Below are positions 42,181 to 51,201 of a stretch of DNA of 55,392 bases, piece after piece; the stretch's first letter is position 1, and each line of letters starts with the position of its first letter. The DNA lies in contig NZ_KV810511.1 of assembly GCF_001812805.1 (NCBI RefSeq), positions 1 to 55,392 on the forward strand, written 5' to 3'. The stretch is from Corynebacterium sp. HMSC078H07. GTDB taxonomy: Bacteria > Actinomycetota > Actinomycetes > Mycobacteriales > Mycobacteriaceae. The position numbers and the translations under genes are program-made. The notes below the pieces were generated by a model, which was not told the DNA's origin, searched no databases, and was given only the letters and a program-made list of their open reading frames with translations.

Positions 42181-42413
42181 GTTAACTCGTCGCCATTGTA
42201 CTCACTAGGTTTTAAGCCTCGCTGCAGGGCTAGCCCAAAGTCTCTCTACACTGCCCCACTCCACCGCGAGTTCGACGTTCACTCAGTTCCCCCTGTTAAC
42301 GATCCCGTGGAGGACAACGATTTCCTTAACAAAGGTGAACGATGTTCATCTTGCTCCTCTCGCTTCGTCCCGAGGAATGTCCACTCCACGCCCTACACGA
42401 AAAGGACTAAACC

Positions 42414-42719
42414 ATGAAGCTTTCCAGGTTTGCCGTAGCCGCAGCCACCTCCACCGCCCTGGCGGTCAGCACGCTCACCGCCCCTGCCGCCTTTGCTGCC
42501 GAAGACGATGCCCCACAAGGCGGAAGTGCCATGTGGCTCTATAGCACCATTATGACCGGAGCATTAGAAATCGCTGAAAGCTCTCACGCCCCTAATACGC
42601 ATCCAACCGAAAACTTCGGCACGGATTTGCTCATCGTCGCCCCGCTAGCTATCGCGCTGATTCCACTCCAATTCGTGGCCGAGCAAGAAGTCCGCCTATC
42701 GAGCCAATTCTCCCTCTAG
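42414..42719 (+). CDS. Small exported protein with hydrophobic C-terminal segment (101 aa)
   Basis: ATG with AAGGA 7 nt upstream. Signal peptide MKLSRFAVAAATSTALAVST ... AFA, cleaved near residue 29. The short mature part (about 72 residues) has one hydrophobic segment (71-88; LLIVAPLAIALIPLQFVA) near the C-terminus and ends EVRLSSQFSL. No Cys. It is divergent from secA and is followed by a strong terminator. It belongs by layout to the group of four small exported proteins in this region. Unknown function. Confidence 0.72.
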   Translation: MKLSRFAVAAATSTALAVSTLTAPAAFAAEDDAPQGGSAMWLYSTIMTGALEIAESSHAPNTHPTENFGTDLLIVAPLAIALIPLQFVAEQEVRLSSQFSL

Positions 42720-42745
42720 GAATCCGCCTATCAGTACAGAGTAAG

Positions 42746-42786
42746 AAGGCCCTCGCCGCACAGTCCACAGTGCAGCGAGGGCCTTT
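42746..42786. terminator. Terminator between the exported gene and hpf
   Basis: Perfect 11-bp stem AAGGCCCTCGC / GCGAGGGCCTT (42746-42756 with 42775-42785), with a smaller nested pairing (CAGTCC.. region) in the loop, then T and GGC. It sits between convergent genes and could serve both. Confidence 0.85.
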
Positions 42787-42845
42787 GGCTCTTCGGCGAC
42801 CAGTATGCGCTTGACTTACGCAACTAGACGGGAAGGCGCGAGAGC

Positions 42846-43496
42846 TTAGCTCTCTTCATTCTCCTCAGTCAGAGAGATGAGACCGTAGTCGTAGGCATGA
42901 CGGCGGTAAACCACGGACGGCTTGTTGTTCTCCACGTTGATGAAGAGGTAGAAATCGTGGCCCACCAGCTCCATCTCGCTGAGAGCATCATCGACAGACA
43001 TCGGGGTGGCCGGGTGCTCCTTAAAGCGCACAATCTGGCCCGGGCGAACATCTTCGACGGTCTCTGCGTACGGATCGATGTAGCGATCTTCCTTGGTGAG
43101 CTGGGCCGCCTCAGCCTCAGCAACCATCTCGGCGGCAATCTCGCCGGTACCCTTCTGGGCGCGGTGGCCGGACTTGACGTTCTCACGGCGGACCTTGACC
43201 TTGCGCAGGGAGCGCTCCATCTTGCTCAGGGCCGTCTCGAGGGCCGCGTAGAAGGAGTCTTCCTTAGCCTCGGCACGTGCAATATGACCCTTGCCCGTGG
43301 CAGTGATTTGCAGGCGCTCAGCCTCGGACTCACGGCGCGGGTTCGGCTCGTGCATCAGCTCTACATGGAAGAACGTCAGAGTCGGATCAAGGCGCTCAAT
43401 CTTGGCCAGCTTACCGGCGACGCGCTCCTGGAAGTGTTCCGGAACTTCCACGTTACGCCCCGTGATGGTGATTTGAGCGTTGGTCTGCTGGGACAT
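42846..43496 (-). CDS. hpf: Ribosome hibernation promoting factor, long form
   Basis: A 216-residue protein; start ATG 43496 (MSQQTNAQITITGRNVEVPE) with GGGAGGC 6 nt upstream. The N-terminal domain (about 1-105) is the S30AE fold that binds the 30S decoding site; the C-terminal domain (about 155-216; RFKEHPATPMSVDDALSEME, KPSVVYRRHAYDYGLISL) dimerises it. Both domains together form 100S dimers in resting cells, as in long HPF. A 172-nt gap separates it from comF on the same strand. Confidence 0.95.
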   Translation of the reverse strand: MSQQTNAQITITGRNVEVPEHFQERVAGKLAKIERLDPTLTFFHVELMHEPNPRRESEAERLQITATGKGHIARAEAKEDSFYAALETALSKMERSLRKVKVRRENVKSGHRAQKGTGEIAAEMVAEAEAAQLTKEDRYIDPYAETVEDVRPGQIVRFKEHPATPMSVDDALSEMELVGHDFYLFINVENNKPSVVYRRHAYDYGLISLTEENEES

Positions 43497-43667
43497 GTAA
43501 ATGCCTCCCTTTACTCGTGGGGACTGAATGACGCACATTCTGCGGACCTTGAGAAGGCCTGTGATGAGGGCTTCTCATCCGCTTCCCTGTGACACTCCTC
43601 ATGCTACCACTGGTCATAACCAACGGATCGACCGGCCCCCTCTTCTCGCTCCGGCCAGTGCGCCTAG

Positions 43668-44348
43668 CTAGGCATCTGCCAGCACAATTGCTCCAACCAC
43701 GTCACCCCCGACGGCCCTAATCCGCGCGGCGCTCGCGCGCAAGGTAGCACCGGTGGTCACGACATCGTCGACAAGCAGCACCGCGCGGCCCCGAAGCTGC
43801 TGCGCGCAGGGACGAAGGAGCACTGCCGCGCGCATATTATCCGCACGTTCACCTGCGGAAAGTTCCGACTGGTCCGCGCTCGATTCGGACGTAGCCAGTG
43901 CCTGGAGCGTGCGCCAGCCGGGAAGCCGCGACGCTGCCGACTCACACAGTGCGGTAACCGGATCACCACCGCGGGCACGCGCCGAGGACGCCCGAGTTGG
44001 CGCTGGGACGAGCAGGGCTGTCTCGGGAATATCGCCGCGCGCACGTAAATAATCGATACCAGCTGCCACCACAGCACCCATATGAGCACGCACCACGTGG
44101 TTACCGCGTTCTTTCATCGCGATGATAACGCCACGGCGGGTATCGGAATACGGCCCTAAAGCCCACGTAGGAAACCCCAATGGAATGGGTCGCTCAACTC
44201 GGCGCGGCACCTCACGCAGGTGTTCCTGGCAGCGCGGGCACAGCGCCCCACCCGCCTCGGTCTCATCACCGCAGCCGGCACAAGGGCGTGGCAAAATCAG
44301 CTCCACGAGCGAGGCCGCAAGCTCCCCTATCCCCCAATTGTTCGGCAT
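43668..44348 (-). CDS. comF: ComF family phosphoribosyltransferase-like protein
   Basis: About 226 residues from the ATG at 44348 (MPNNWGIGEL). An N-terminal zinc ribbon has Cys23, 26, 37 and 40 (CAGC, CPRC). The PRTase domain shows the PRPP loop VLLVDDVVTTGATLRA and APTRASSARARGGDP. ComF proteins support DNA uptake or recombination in other bacteria; the role in corynebacteria is unproven. The reading frame is open upstream to 44591, where it overlaps lpqB, but the zinc ribbon fits the shorter start. It follows lpqB by 46 nt. Confidence 0.9.
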   Translation of the reverse strand: MPNNWGIGELAASLVELILPRPCAGCGDETEAGGALCPRCQEHLREVPRRVERPIPLGFPTWALGPYSDTRRGVIIAMKERGNHVVRAHMGAVVAAGIDYLRARGDIPETALLVPAPTRASSARARGGDPVTALCESAASRLPGWRTLQALATSESSADQSELSAGERADNMRAAVLLRPCAQQLRGRAVLLVDDVVTTGATLRASAARIRAVGGDVVGAIVLADA

Positions 44349-44394
44349 GCTGCCTACTCTAGCCGCGGCCTCGGAGGCACGCAGAGGGCTGGAT

Positions 44395-46104
44395 TTAACG
44401 CGGAATGATGGGCGAGGAACGCACGCCGCGCAGACCATCAACCTCACGCCAGTAGGAGCTCTCCGAGCCTCCTGCCGGCAACTGCAGGAGGGCGTGCGCA
44501 TCGGTGACGTACAAGGTCGAGGGTGAGGCGGCCACCGCAACCACCGGTGCGGTGATGTTACCGGTCGGCAAAGTCGTAGCTGCGGAACCATCTTGTTCTA
44601 CTCGCCATACTGGCGAGTTGGAAGCGGAAGTGCCGACCAGCAGCGAACCATCGGCCTGCCATTCCACGGACAGTGCCGAACCGGTGAGCTCAGGGCCAAC
44701 CTGGTGGACGTTAACGATGCGCCGCTCACCAGAGGTGGCACGGGCGACGACACCGGTGTAAATGCTGCCGTCAATAATCATGGCGATGCGCGCGCCCGTA
44801 ATGGACAGGCGAATAACGGAAATCTCGCCATCGATAGCGTCCAAGGCAGAGGTATCCACTTCCGAGGTACTGAGTTCACCAGTGGCTGGCGAACGCGTCA
44901 CGCGAACAACATGCTCGCCATCGACAACGGTCCACGCCACTTGGCCACCCACCTCGAAGGTAGGGCGAGCGAGCGTTGACCCGGTGACGGAATCACCGAG
45001 TTCTTGGCCGATCTCGCCCATCGACAGTTGCGACTCGTCCTTAGAACGTTTGCGCACAGCAGCCACGACGCCTTCATCGGAAATGTCGGCAGATTGGATG
45101 TCGTGGATCTGTCCAGCCGGCCCGGAAAGCTCCACGGGTCCGTCCGAGGCAACATCCAGCAAGGAGCCATCATTGACGGCGTAGAGCTTTGCCACTGACT
45201 GCGCAGCCACCTCAGGGTTAAACTCTGCAAAGTCATCGATGGTCATCTCTTCCATGCCGTCAACCATGGGGCTGCCATCGATCGTGGCCCGCACGGTGCT
45301 GGCCAGCTCCGCATTGTTAAGCGTCCACACCAGCTGGGCCGCGAACTTTAACCGTTCTTCTTGCGACATCCCTGACATGCCACTGAACTCATAGACCCCC
45401 TCATTGAGGCCAAGGAACGTGGCGTCCTTGGGTACGAGGGAGGAAATAGCCGGGGCAATATCGGAGGATGGGCCCTGGAGCAGCAACGTCACCAATTCGG
45501 CAGCGATGGAATCTCTGCCGGTGTAGAGCCACCTCCGGTCCGCCACCAGCATGCGTTGGGTGACATCGTAGAAATACAAGGACTGTGGGCGGTAGCGGTT
45601 GCGCAGCTCCGTGCGCTCAATGACGGCACCGGTGGGAAGATCCGTAATCCGCCATTGCCCATCGAATTGGCGCAGGCGGACGGTCGCCTCAATCCGCGAG
45701 TTATCGGGCACATAGGCGCCGCCATCCGCGAGGCGGCCAATAATATTGCCGCGAACCGAGTACTCCAGCGCTCCATCTTCCATCTTGGAGGTCACGAGGT
45801 CGATGGAATCGACAACCAAGACGGTATTAGTGGGGTCCCAGGTATTCGCAATATCGGAGGCCAAGAAGGTACGCGCAGCGGCATAATTACCTGCCGGGAT
45901 AGCAGCAGCGGAATAAAAGTCACGAATGAGCAGGTCCGGGTCGCTATCAGTGCGCGGCTCCACGATGGCATCCTCTGCCCGCTCGTGTGGGACGAATGTA
46001 CCGATGACTTGGGGATCGGTGTTGCTGGGCAGCGTCGAACATCCCACGAGAGCAGTCAGCGACACACAGCTGAGTACCGCCAAGATACGACGAGCGGGGA
46101 TCAT
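44395..46104 (-). CDS. lpqB: Lipoprotein LpqB, partner of MtrB
   Basis: A 569-residue lipoprotein. The lipobox is ALVGC with lipid-Cys 22. GerMN-type domain (about 195-290; WLYTGRDSIAAELVTLLLQG) and a C-terminal beta-propeller (about 330-569) are seen. In mycobacteria LpqB tunes the MtrB sensor. It overlaps mtrB by 4 nt (ATGA) in the conserved mtrA-mtrB-lpqB operon. Confidence 0.95.
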   Translation of the reverse strand: MIPARRILAVLSCVSLTALVGCSTLPSNTDPQVIGTFVPHERAEDAIVEPRTDSDPDLLIRDFYSAAAIPAGNYAAARTFLASDIANTWDPTNTVLVVDSIDLVTSKMEDGALEYSVRGNIIGRLADGGAYVPDNSRIEATVRLRQFDGQWRITDLPTGAVIERTELRNRYRPQSLYFYDVTQRMLVADRRWLYTGRDSIAAELVTLLLQGPSSDIAPAISSLVPKDATFLGLNEGVYEFSGMSGMSQEERLKFAAQLVWTLNNAELASTVRATIDGSPMVDGMEEMTIDDFAEFNPEVAAQSVAKLYAVNDGSLLDVASDGPVELSGPAGQIHDIQSADISDEGVVAAVRKRSKDESQLSMGEIGQELGDSVTGSTLARPTFEVGGQVAWTVVDGEHVVRVTRSPATGELSTSEVDTSALDAIDGEISVIRLSITGARIAMIIDGSIYTGVVARATSGERRIVNVHQVGPELTGSALSVEWQADGSLLVGTSASNSPVWRVEQDGSAATTLPTGNITAPVVAVAASPSTLYVTDAHALLQLPAGGSESSYWREVDGLRGVRSSPIIPR

Positions 46105-47951
46105 CGCTGGGCCTCCTCATCGAAATCGGGCACGTTCTCCTGGTTAAACGGCGTCTCGTCCTCTACCACTGTAGGGCGGGACTGGCGTTCCGAGGGCCAG
46201 ACAATTCCAGCATCGTCACCAGTGGCCTTGGTGCCTTCTTCCGGGCCCACTTCAGGATCGTTGTGTGATGGGAAATCTGCATCCACCGTGACAGTGCTTC
46301 CACCACGGTCCAGAGCGCTCTTTGCACCGGACATGCTGTCCGTGGCCAAGCCGGCAGCGCTCACACCATACGGCAGCGCCGCCTGTTCCTCAGCTTCCAC
46401 TGCCGCCGGTTGTGGTGCTCCCGGTACTTCCAAGGCAATGGGCTCGGACTCTATGGACTGGCCTGGGGTGCGCGGAAGAATGAGGCGGAAGCGCGAGCCG
46501 ACGCCAAAGTAACCGATGGCGTCGAGAGTACCGCCGTGCAGCATAGCGTCCTCACGTGCAATAGCTAGGCCAAGCCCAGTTCCGCCCGAATGGCGCTTGC
46601 GCGACGAGTCCGCGCGCCAGAAGCGGTTAAACACAAGCTCCTCTTGGCCTTCCTTGAGGCCGACACCGGAGTCGGTAACAGCGATTCCGACGGCGTCGTC
46701 AGTCGTGGCAACATCCACCGTGACGGGATTTCCCTCAGAGTGGTCGATAGCGTTGGCAAACAAGTTGCGCAAGACTCGCTCAACTCGGCGCGAATCGCAC
46801 TCCACTGCCACCGGCTCCGCTGGTGCGTTGATGCGGACCTCGACGCCAAGCTCTTCTGCCAAGTGCTCCACTTGGCTCATCGCCGAATCAATGCAGGAGC
46901 GGATGTCAATGGACGCGGTGGACAGGTCCGCCACGCCGGCATCGTGACGCGAAATCTCCAGTAGATCCGCCAAGAGCTCTTCAAAGCGATCCAGCTCCTT
47001 GATGAGCAACTCTGCGGAGCGCTTGGTGTAGGGGTTGAAATCATCGGCATCAGCAGCAATGACATCGGCGGCCATGCGCACTGTGGTCAACGGCGTACGC
47101 AGCTCATGGGAGACATCCGAGGTGAACTGGCGCTGCAGGTCACCGTATTCCTCCAGCTGCGCAATCTGCTTGGATAGCTTGTCGGCCATGTCATTGAAGG
47201 AGGAGGCTAGGCGGCCCATCTCGTCATCGGAGTTAACCACCATGCGTTCGCGCAGGTGGCCGGCGGCAAGACGCTGTGCAATACGTGAGGCAGAACGAAT
47301 CGGGGTAATAACCTGCTGGGTAGCTAGCCATGCAATACCCACGAGCAGCACCACAACGACCACGCCGGCAGCGGAGAGCAAACCGCGCATCAGTGCCATC
47401 GTGGATTCCTCTGATTCCATCGAGAGCACGAGGTAAACCTGCGTATTCGGAATATCACACTCGATGGGCGTGCCGACCATCAGCGCGTTATAGGTCGCGC
47501 CCGATTGTTGGTCCACGGTGGCGTATTGCTGCACGATTTGCCCTTGGCCCACGAGCTCACGCATTCCATCTGGGATGCGGTAGCCCTCCGGCGAGGTTGT
47601 CGCCGTGCCATCAGGATTGTCCACCACCACAACGGGTTCGTAGACCGCTTGGGCGTCGTTTTGTTGCGCCGACATCTGCCCCAATGCTGCGCGCGCTGAG
47701 TTGATACGCACCTGCGTCGAGTTTGCGGTACCCGTGGCATCAATCTGCTGCTCCACGGCCACGCGCGCACGGTCGAGCTCCTGCAGAGCAGTCTCTTCCT
47801 TCTGGCTTACCAGCTGCTGCGTCAACACCGACACCAGCGCGTACGCCAAAATCAGCATGACCACCGCAGAGGCCACGAGCATCATGCCGATGACGCGTGT
47901 CTGCAGGGATGTACGCCAGCGCTCGACGACGCCATCCCTGACTCGCCTCAA
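46101..47951 (-). CDS. mtrB: Sensor histidine kinase MtrB
   Basis: A 616-residue kinase. Helices at about 20-45 and 190-210 flank an extracytoplasmic sensor domain; HAMP (about 212-265), HisKA with phosphorylated His282 in DVSHELRTPLTTVR, and HATPase_c (NLFANAIDHSEGN; DSGVGLKEG; GGTGLGLAIARE) follow. A roughly 120-residue low-complexity tail follows the kinase core. It phosphorylates MtrA in control of cell-wall and osmotic genes. It lies 24 nt downstream of mtrA. Confidence 0.96.
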   Translation of the reverse strand: MRRVRDGVVERWRTSLQTRVIGMMLVASAVVMLILAYALVSVLTQQLVSQKEETALQELDRARVAVEQQIDATGTANSTQVRINSARAALGQMSAQQNDAQAVYEPVVVVDNPDGTATTSPEGYRIPDGMRELVGQGQIVQQYATVDQQSGATYNALMVGTPIECDIPNTQVYLVLSMESEESTMALMRGLLSAAGVVVVVLLVGIAWLATQQVITPIRSASRIAQRLAAGHLRERMVVNSDDEMGRLASSFNDMADKLSKQIAQLEEYGDLQRQFTSDVSHELRTPLTTVRMAADVIAADADDFNPYTKRSAELLIKELDRFEELLADLLEISRHDAGVADLSTASIDIRSCIDSAMSQVEHLAEELGVEVRINAPAEPVAVECDSRRVERVLRNLFANAIDHSEGNPVTVDVATTDDAVGIAVTDSGVGLKEGQEELVFNRFWRADSSRKRHSGGTGLGLAIAREDAMLHGGTLDAIGYFGVGSRFRLILPRTPGQSIESEPIALEVPGAPQPAAVEAEEQAALPYGVSAAGLATDSMSGAKSALDRGGSTVTVDADFPSHNDPEVGPEEGTKATGDDAGIVWPSERQSRPTVVEDETPFNQENVPDFDEEAQR

Positions 47952-47975
47952 CCCATCAAAAATAACGGCTGTCCT

Positions 47976-48662
47976 TTACTCGCCGACTTTGCCGGTCTTA
48001 TATCCCACACCACGCACGGTGAGCACAATCCGCGGGTCTTCTGGGTCGTGCTCGATCTTCGCGCGAAGGCGCTGCACATGCACGTTGACGAGGCGAGTAT
48101 CGGAGGCATGGCGGTAGCCCCACACGGACTCCAGCAAAGCCTCACGGGTGTGGACCTGGCCAGGTTTACGGGCCATCTCCAGCAAGAGATCAAATTCCAG
48201 CGGGGTCAAGGAAATTTCCTCGCCACCCTTGCGGGTGACGGTGTGCTCGGGAACGTCGATAAGCAAGTCCCCGACCTCAATCATCTCACCGGAGGAAGAA
48301 TCCGAACGGCGCAACCGCGCGCGGATACGGGCAATGAGCTCCTTCGGTTTAAAGGGCTTGGTGATGTAATCATCCGCGCCCGATTCCAAGCCCAGTACGA
48401 CGTCGACGGTGTCCGTCTTCGCGGTGAGCATGACAATCGGCACGGAGGACTCGGTACGGATGGCACGGCAGATATCCACACCATTCATGCCCGGCAGCAT
48501 GAGGTCCAGCAAGATGAGGTCTGGGTCATGGTCGTGGAAAGCCGGGATGGCCTCATTGCCGTCATTAACGGCTACAGGCTCCAATCCTTCGGCTTCAAGC
48601 ACGATGGTGAGCATTTCGGCAATTGCCGGGTCATCATCCACAACCAAGATTTTCGGTGCCAC
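47976..48662 (-). CDS. mtrA: Response regulator MtrA
   Basis: A 228-residue OmpR/PhoB-type regulator starting with GTG at 48662. The receiver has acidic residues Asp10/11 and the phosphorylated Asp53 (LLDLMLPG), plus Thr and Lys in VIMLTAKTD. The C-terminal winged helix (LTPLEFDLLLEMARKPGQVH, GYRHASDTRLVNVHVQRLR) binds DNA. It starts 1 nt after the tmk stop, so it may be co-transcribed from tmk as well as its own promoter. Confidence 0.97.
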   Translation of the reverse strand: MAPKILVVDDDPAIAEMLTIVLEAEGLEPVAVNDGNEAIPAFHDHDPDLILLDLMLPGMNGVDICRAIRTESSVPIVMLTAKTDTVDVVLGLESGADDYITKPFKPKELIARIRARLRRSDSSSGEMIEVGDLLIDVPEHTVTRKGGEEISLTPLEFDLLLEMARKPGQVHTREALLESVWGYRHASDTRLVNVHVQRLRAKIEHDPEDPRIVLTVRGVGYKTGKVGE

Positions 48663-48663
48663 G

Positions 48664-49284
48664 TTACTGTTCTCCTACGAGGTCCTTGACAGATTGAATA
48701 ATCATATCGGCATCCGCGGTGGCGATCCACCGTCCTGCCCACTCCTGCTGCGCGAGACGCCTATAGGCTGCCGCCGTGCGGGCTTGCAGCCCGGCATCGC
48801 GCTCATATCGGTCCCGGGTGCGGCAATCATCGTCGGCAGCGCGGGCTACGGCACGTTGGCCAGCGACGGCAACGTCGGTATCGAGGAAGATCTGCAGTTG
48901 CGGAACCGGCAAACCCAAACGCTCAAACTCCAGCTCATAAATCCAGTCAACGACGGATTCTTCGCCCACTCGGGCAGCCGAGTATGCAGCATTGGAAGCC
49001 ACGTAGCGGTCGAGGATAAGCAGAGAACTCGTGTCTTCTGCGGCAACGAGAAGCTGCTCTTTGGCGCCAAAGCGGTCAAGCGCAAACAGCGTGGCCATGC
49101 CGTAGGCAGAATCGGTAAGATCACCCATCTTTCCGTACAGCGCCTGCTGCGCCAGCTGCGCGTGAATGGAGTCCTCATAACGCGGGAAGCTCATGACTGA
49201 GACCTCACAGTCAAGTTCCTTCCGCAGGCGTTGGGTGACGGTGTTTTTCCCGGCGCCGTCAATGCCCTCAATACTAATCAGCAT
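48664..49284 (-). CDS. tmk: Thymidylate kinase
   Basis: A 206-residue dTMP kinase. P-loop GIDGAGKNT (7-15) with Asn where many have Ser/Arg; DRY motif in ILDRYVASNAAYSAAR; LID-like region ARAADDDCRTRDRYER. I start at ATG 49284 (MLISIEGIDG), since the frame upstream has no ribosome site. It stands before mtrA-mtrB-lpqB. A terminator separates it from the DUF4259 gene upstream. Confidence 0.94.
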   Translation of the reverse strand: MLISIEGIDGAGKNTVTQRLRKELDCEVSVMSFPRYEDSIHAQLAQQALYGKMGDLTDSAYGMATLFALDRFGAKEQLLVAAEDTSSLLILDRYVASNAAYSAARVGEESVVDWIYELEFERLGLPVPQLQIFLDTDVAVAGQRAVARAADDDCRTRDRYERDAGLQARTAAAYRRLAQQEWAGRWIATADADMIIQSVKDLVGEQ

Positions 49285-49315
49285 GCTGAGTGAAACCCTC
49301 TGAGTGACAACTCTT

Positions 49316-49350
49316 AAAAAATGAACGGTCCGCACATACCTATACGGACC
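49316..49350 (-). terminator. Terminator of the DUF4259 gene
   Basis: GGTCCG (49327-49332) pairs with CGGACC (49345-49350), loop 12 nt. On the minus strand the stem is followed by GTTCATTTTTT, a clear U-tract. It isolates tmk-mtrAB-lpqB from upstream reads. Confidence 0.75.
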
Positions 49351-49364
49351 TCAACAACGGATGT

Positions 49365-49718
49365 CTAGGACAGTGCCTCAATGAAGGCTTCGAGATCATA
49401 GTCTTCCTCGACACCTTCGAGCAGCTCCAAAGCATGTTCGTGGAGGTTTTCACTCCCAGAACCTGCGAGGTCGCGGATGAAGGGGTAATCCTCCACAACT
49501 TCGCCGGCGCTGAAGGGAGCGCCTGCCCAGATGGCGGCGATGGTGGCGGCTGCCAGTGCGTTGCGCTGTTCCTCTTCGGTCTGGTCTTCACCGGAGACCG
49601 CTAGCGCGCAGGCATCATCGACTGCAGCCACAATCTCTTCGTCTTCGAGAGCTGACAGCTCGTCAAGAAACTCGACGTTAGCCTCGTCAGTGAAGATATC
49701 TTCATCCCATGAGCTCAT
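49365..49718 (-). CDS. DUF4259 domain protein
   Basis: A 117-residue strongly acidic cytoplasmic protein, MSSWDEDIFTDEANVEFLDE; the WDEDIFTDE start followed by DFLDEL-type helix and the Ala-rich ALAAATIAAIWAGAPF are typical of DUF4259. Function unknown. In C. glutamicum sahH lies beside tmk, as I recall; here this gene takes that place. It is read leftwards with its own terminator. The 320 bases upstream to 50038 are divergent promoter DNA. Confidence 0.85.
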   Translation of the reverse strand: MSSWDEDIFTDEANVEFLDELSALEDEEIVAAVDDACALAVSGEDQTEEEQRNALAAATIAAIWAGAPFSAGEVVEDYPFIRDLAGSGSENLHEHALELLEGVEEDYDLEAFIEALS

Positions 49719-49959
49719 TGGTTTCTCCTTTTACCTAATGTCTGATGCTGAAATCTGAAACTGTGGGGTCGTAGGGCGCCGGCACGGCACCACACCGCTA
49801 GGTGAGGTCTCTTACCCACTTTTACCATTCTTTGGACAGTGTCACGCAGGTCTCCGCAGTTCCGTGTCTAGGGCCACGGTAGTGCACAACTCTGCACCGG
49901 CGAGCACAAGCCCGCCTGCACTTTTCTGTCAAAAGCCTGTATACGAGCAGGGATTATAA

Positions 49960-49996
49960 GGTGAATCCTTGGGTTCACCAGGTTTCATGCTATCGT
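49960..49996 (+). promoter_or_regulatory. Extended -10 promoter with overlapping inverted repeat
   Basis: TGCTATCGT (49988-49996) is a TGNTATNNT extended -10, about 43 bases before the start codon at 50039. The inverted repeat GGTGAA-N8-TTCACC (49960-49979) overlaps the -35 position, as an operator would. The regulator is not known. The rest of 49719-50038 shows no gene. Confidence 0.5.
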
Positions 49997-50038
49997 TGTT
50001 ACCGACTTGTGACCTTGTGCGAGGAAAGGAGATTCAGG

Positions 50039-51154
50039 ATGACCAGCACCCCACGCCGAGTCCTCGTATTTATTGCGGCCGGTCTCCTTCTCGCTGTTGC
50101 CATTGGCACGGTGGTCTGGCGCACGAGCGCCCCGAACTCCGTTGTCACAGAACCTTCGGCAGCCACGGCTGAGACCAGTTCTTCGGCGCCGCAGACTTCC
50201 TCTTCTGAGCATTCCTACACCACCACGTCCTCCGCCCCGCAGCAGAAGACGTCCCAGGAGCAGATTGCAGCCCCCGCAGAAGATCCCTACTTGGCACCAA
50301 ACGCTGTCTTGGACCGCACGGAGCCTGCTCAACCCACAGCTGTCTACCGCCCGGATAACGTCTCGTCGCTACACAATCAGCAACCTCAGGACACTGCGCA
50401 GTCCCAGGCTACGAACTATCCGCAGGTACCCAATAGCTCACCGGAATCTTCTGCTGCTGCTAGTGCTACTTCCTCGCCTGGCGCACAGACCCCAGGTTCC
50501 ACCAATAACGGCACCCCGAGCACTGAGCCCACCGCTCAGCCAGCGCCGCACACTGCATCTCCGCAGGATGCGCCGGATGCGCAGCACAACAACCGCGCTG
50601 AGCCTGGCAGCGCGGAACCCCAGGTGTCCACTGCTCCGGAGCACACCCACGCTCCGGATGCCCCTGAAAACTCTCGGGACACGCAGCCAGCGGGCCTCGC
50701 CCAGGAGGCCCCAAAGCCTCAGGAAGAACCGCACAGCGATGTAAGGTTCAGGGAACCGACTGCCGAGCAGGAGAAGGCTCAAGACTCGCAAGAGGCGCAA
50801 CAGGAGATTGCGGATAAGCTCGCTGAGCTGGAACGCGAGCGTGAACAAGACGCCTCCCGTACTAACGAGGCACCCAAGCCCGCTGCTCCGACCGACGGTG
50901 CCCCGGCAGCCGAGGAGCCTGCTGCTGAGCAGCCAGAACCAGCTGAGCCTGCCGCGAAGGACCCCGCAGCAGACGCCCTCACTGCGGAACAGCCGGCGAA
51001 CGAGGAACCATCCGTCAGGATTGCGTCCACGGACCCGGAAGGTGCGCGAACGGACTCAGGTGCGGACAAAGCTCCCGTGAAGGCCGAGGCTCCAGCGGCA
51101 CCGGAACTGCCCTCCTCCCCGGAAGAACTGTCAGGGCTGTCAGGCCGCGCTTAA
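50039..51154 (+). CDS. Membrane-anchored Pro/Ala/Glu/Ser-rich surface protein
   Basis: About 371 residues from ATG 50039 (MTSTPRRVLVFIAAGLLLAV), with AAAGGAG 8 nt upstream. One membrane helix (8-26) anchors it; all the rest is low complexity. Thr/Ser-rich (30-75), Gln/Pro/Asn/Ser-rich (80-180), then Pro/Ala/Glu-rich to the end, with one coiled-coil-like Glu/Arg/Lys helix (about 240-280; QEIADKLAELEREREQDASR). No Cys and no catalytic motif. It may bridge membrane and cell wall. No family recognised; composition-driven matches would be misleading. Tail ends in SGLSGRA. Confidence 0.7.
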   Translation: MTSTPRRVLVFIAAGLLLAVAIGTVVWRTSAPNSVVTEPSAATAETSSSAPQTSSSEHSYTTTSSAPQQKTSQEQIAAPAEDPYLAPNAVLDRTEPAQPTAVYRPDNVSSLHNQQPQDTAQSQATNYPQVPNSSPESSAAASATSSPGAQTPGSTNNGTPSTEPTAQPAPHTASPQDAPDAQHNNRAEPGSAEPQVSTAPEHTHAPDAPENSRDTQPAGLAQEAPKPQEEPHSDVRFREPTAEQEKAQDSQEAQQEIADKLAELEREREQDASRTNEAPKPAAPTDGAPAAEEPAAEQPEPAEPAAKDPAADALTAEQPANEEPSVRIASTDPEGARTDSGADKAPVKAEAPAAPELPSSPEELSGLSGRA

Positions 51155-51201
51155 CGCCGCCGCCGCAGATTTTGAGTAATCTCCGCGCTTAATCGCCGTG
51201 T

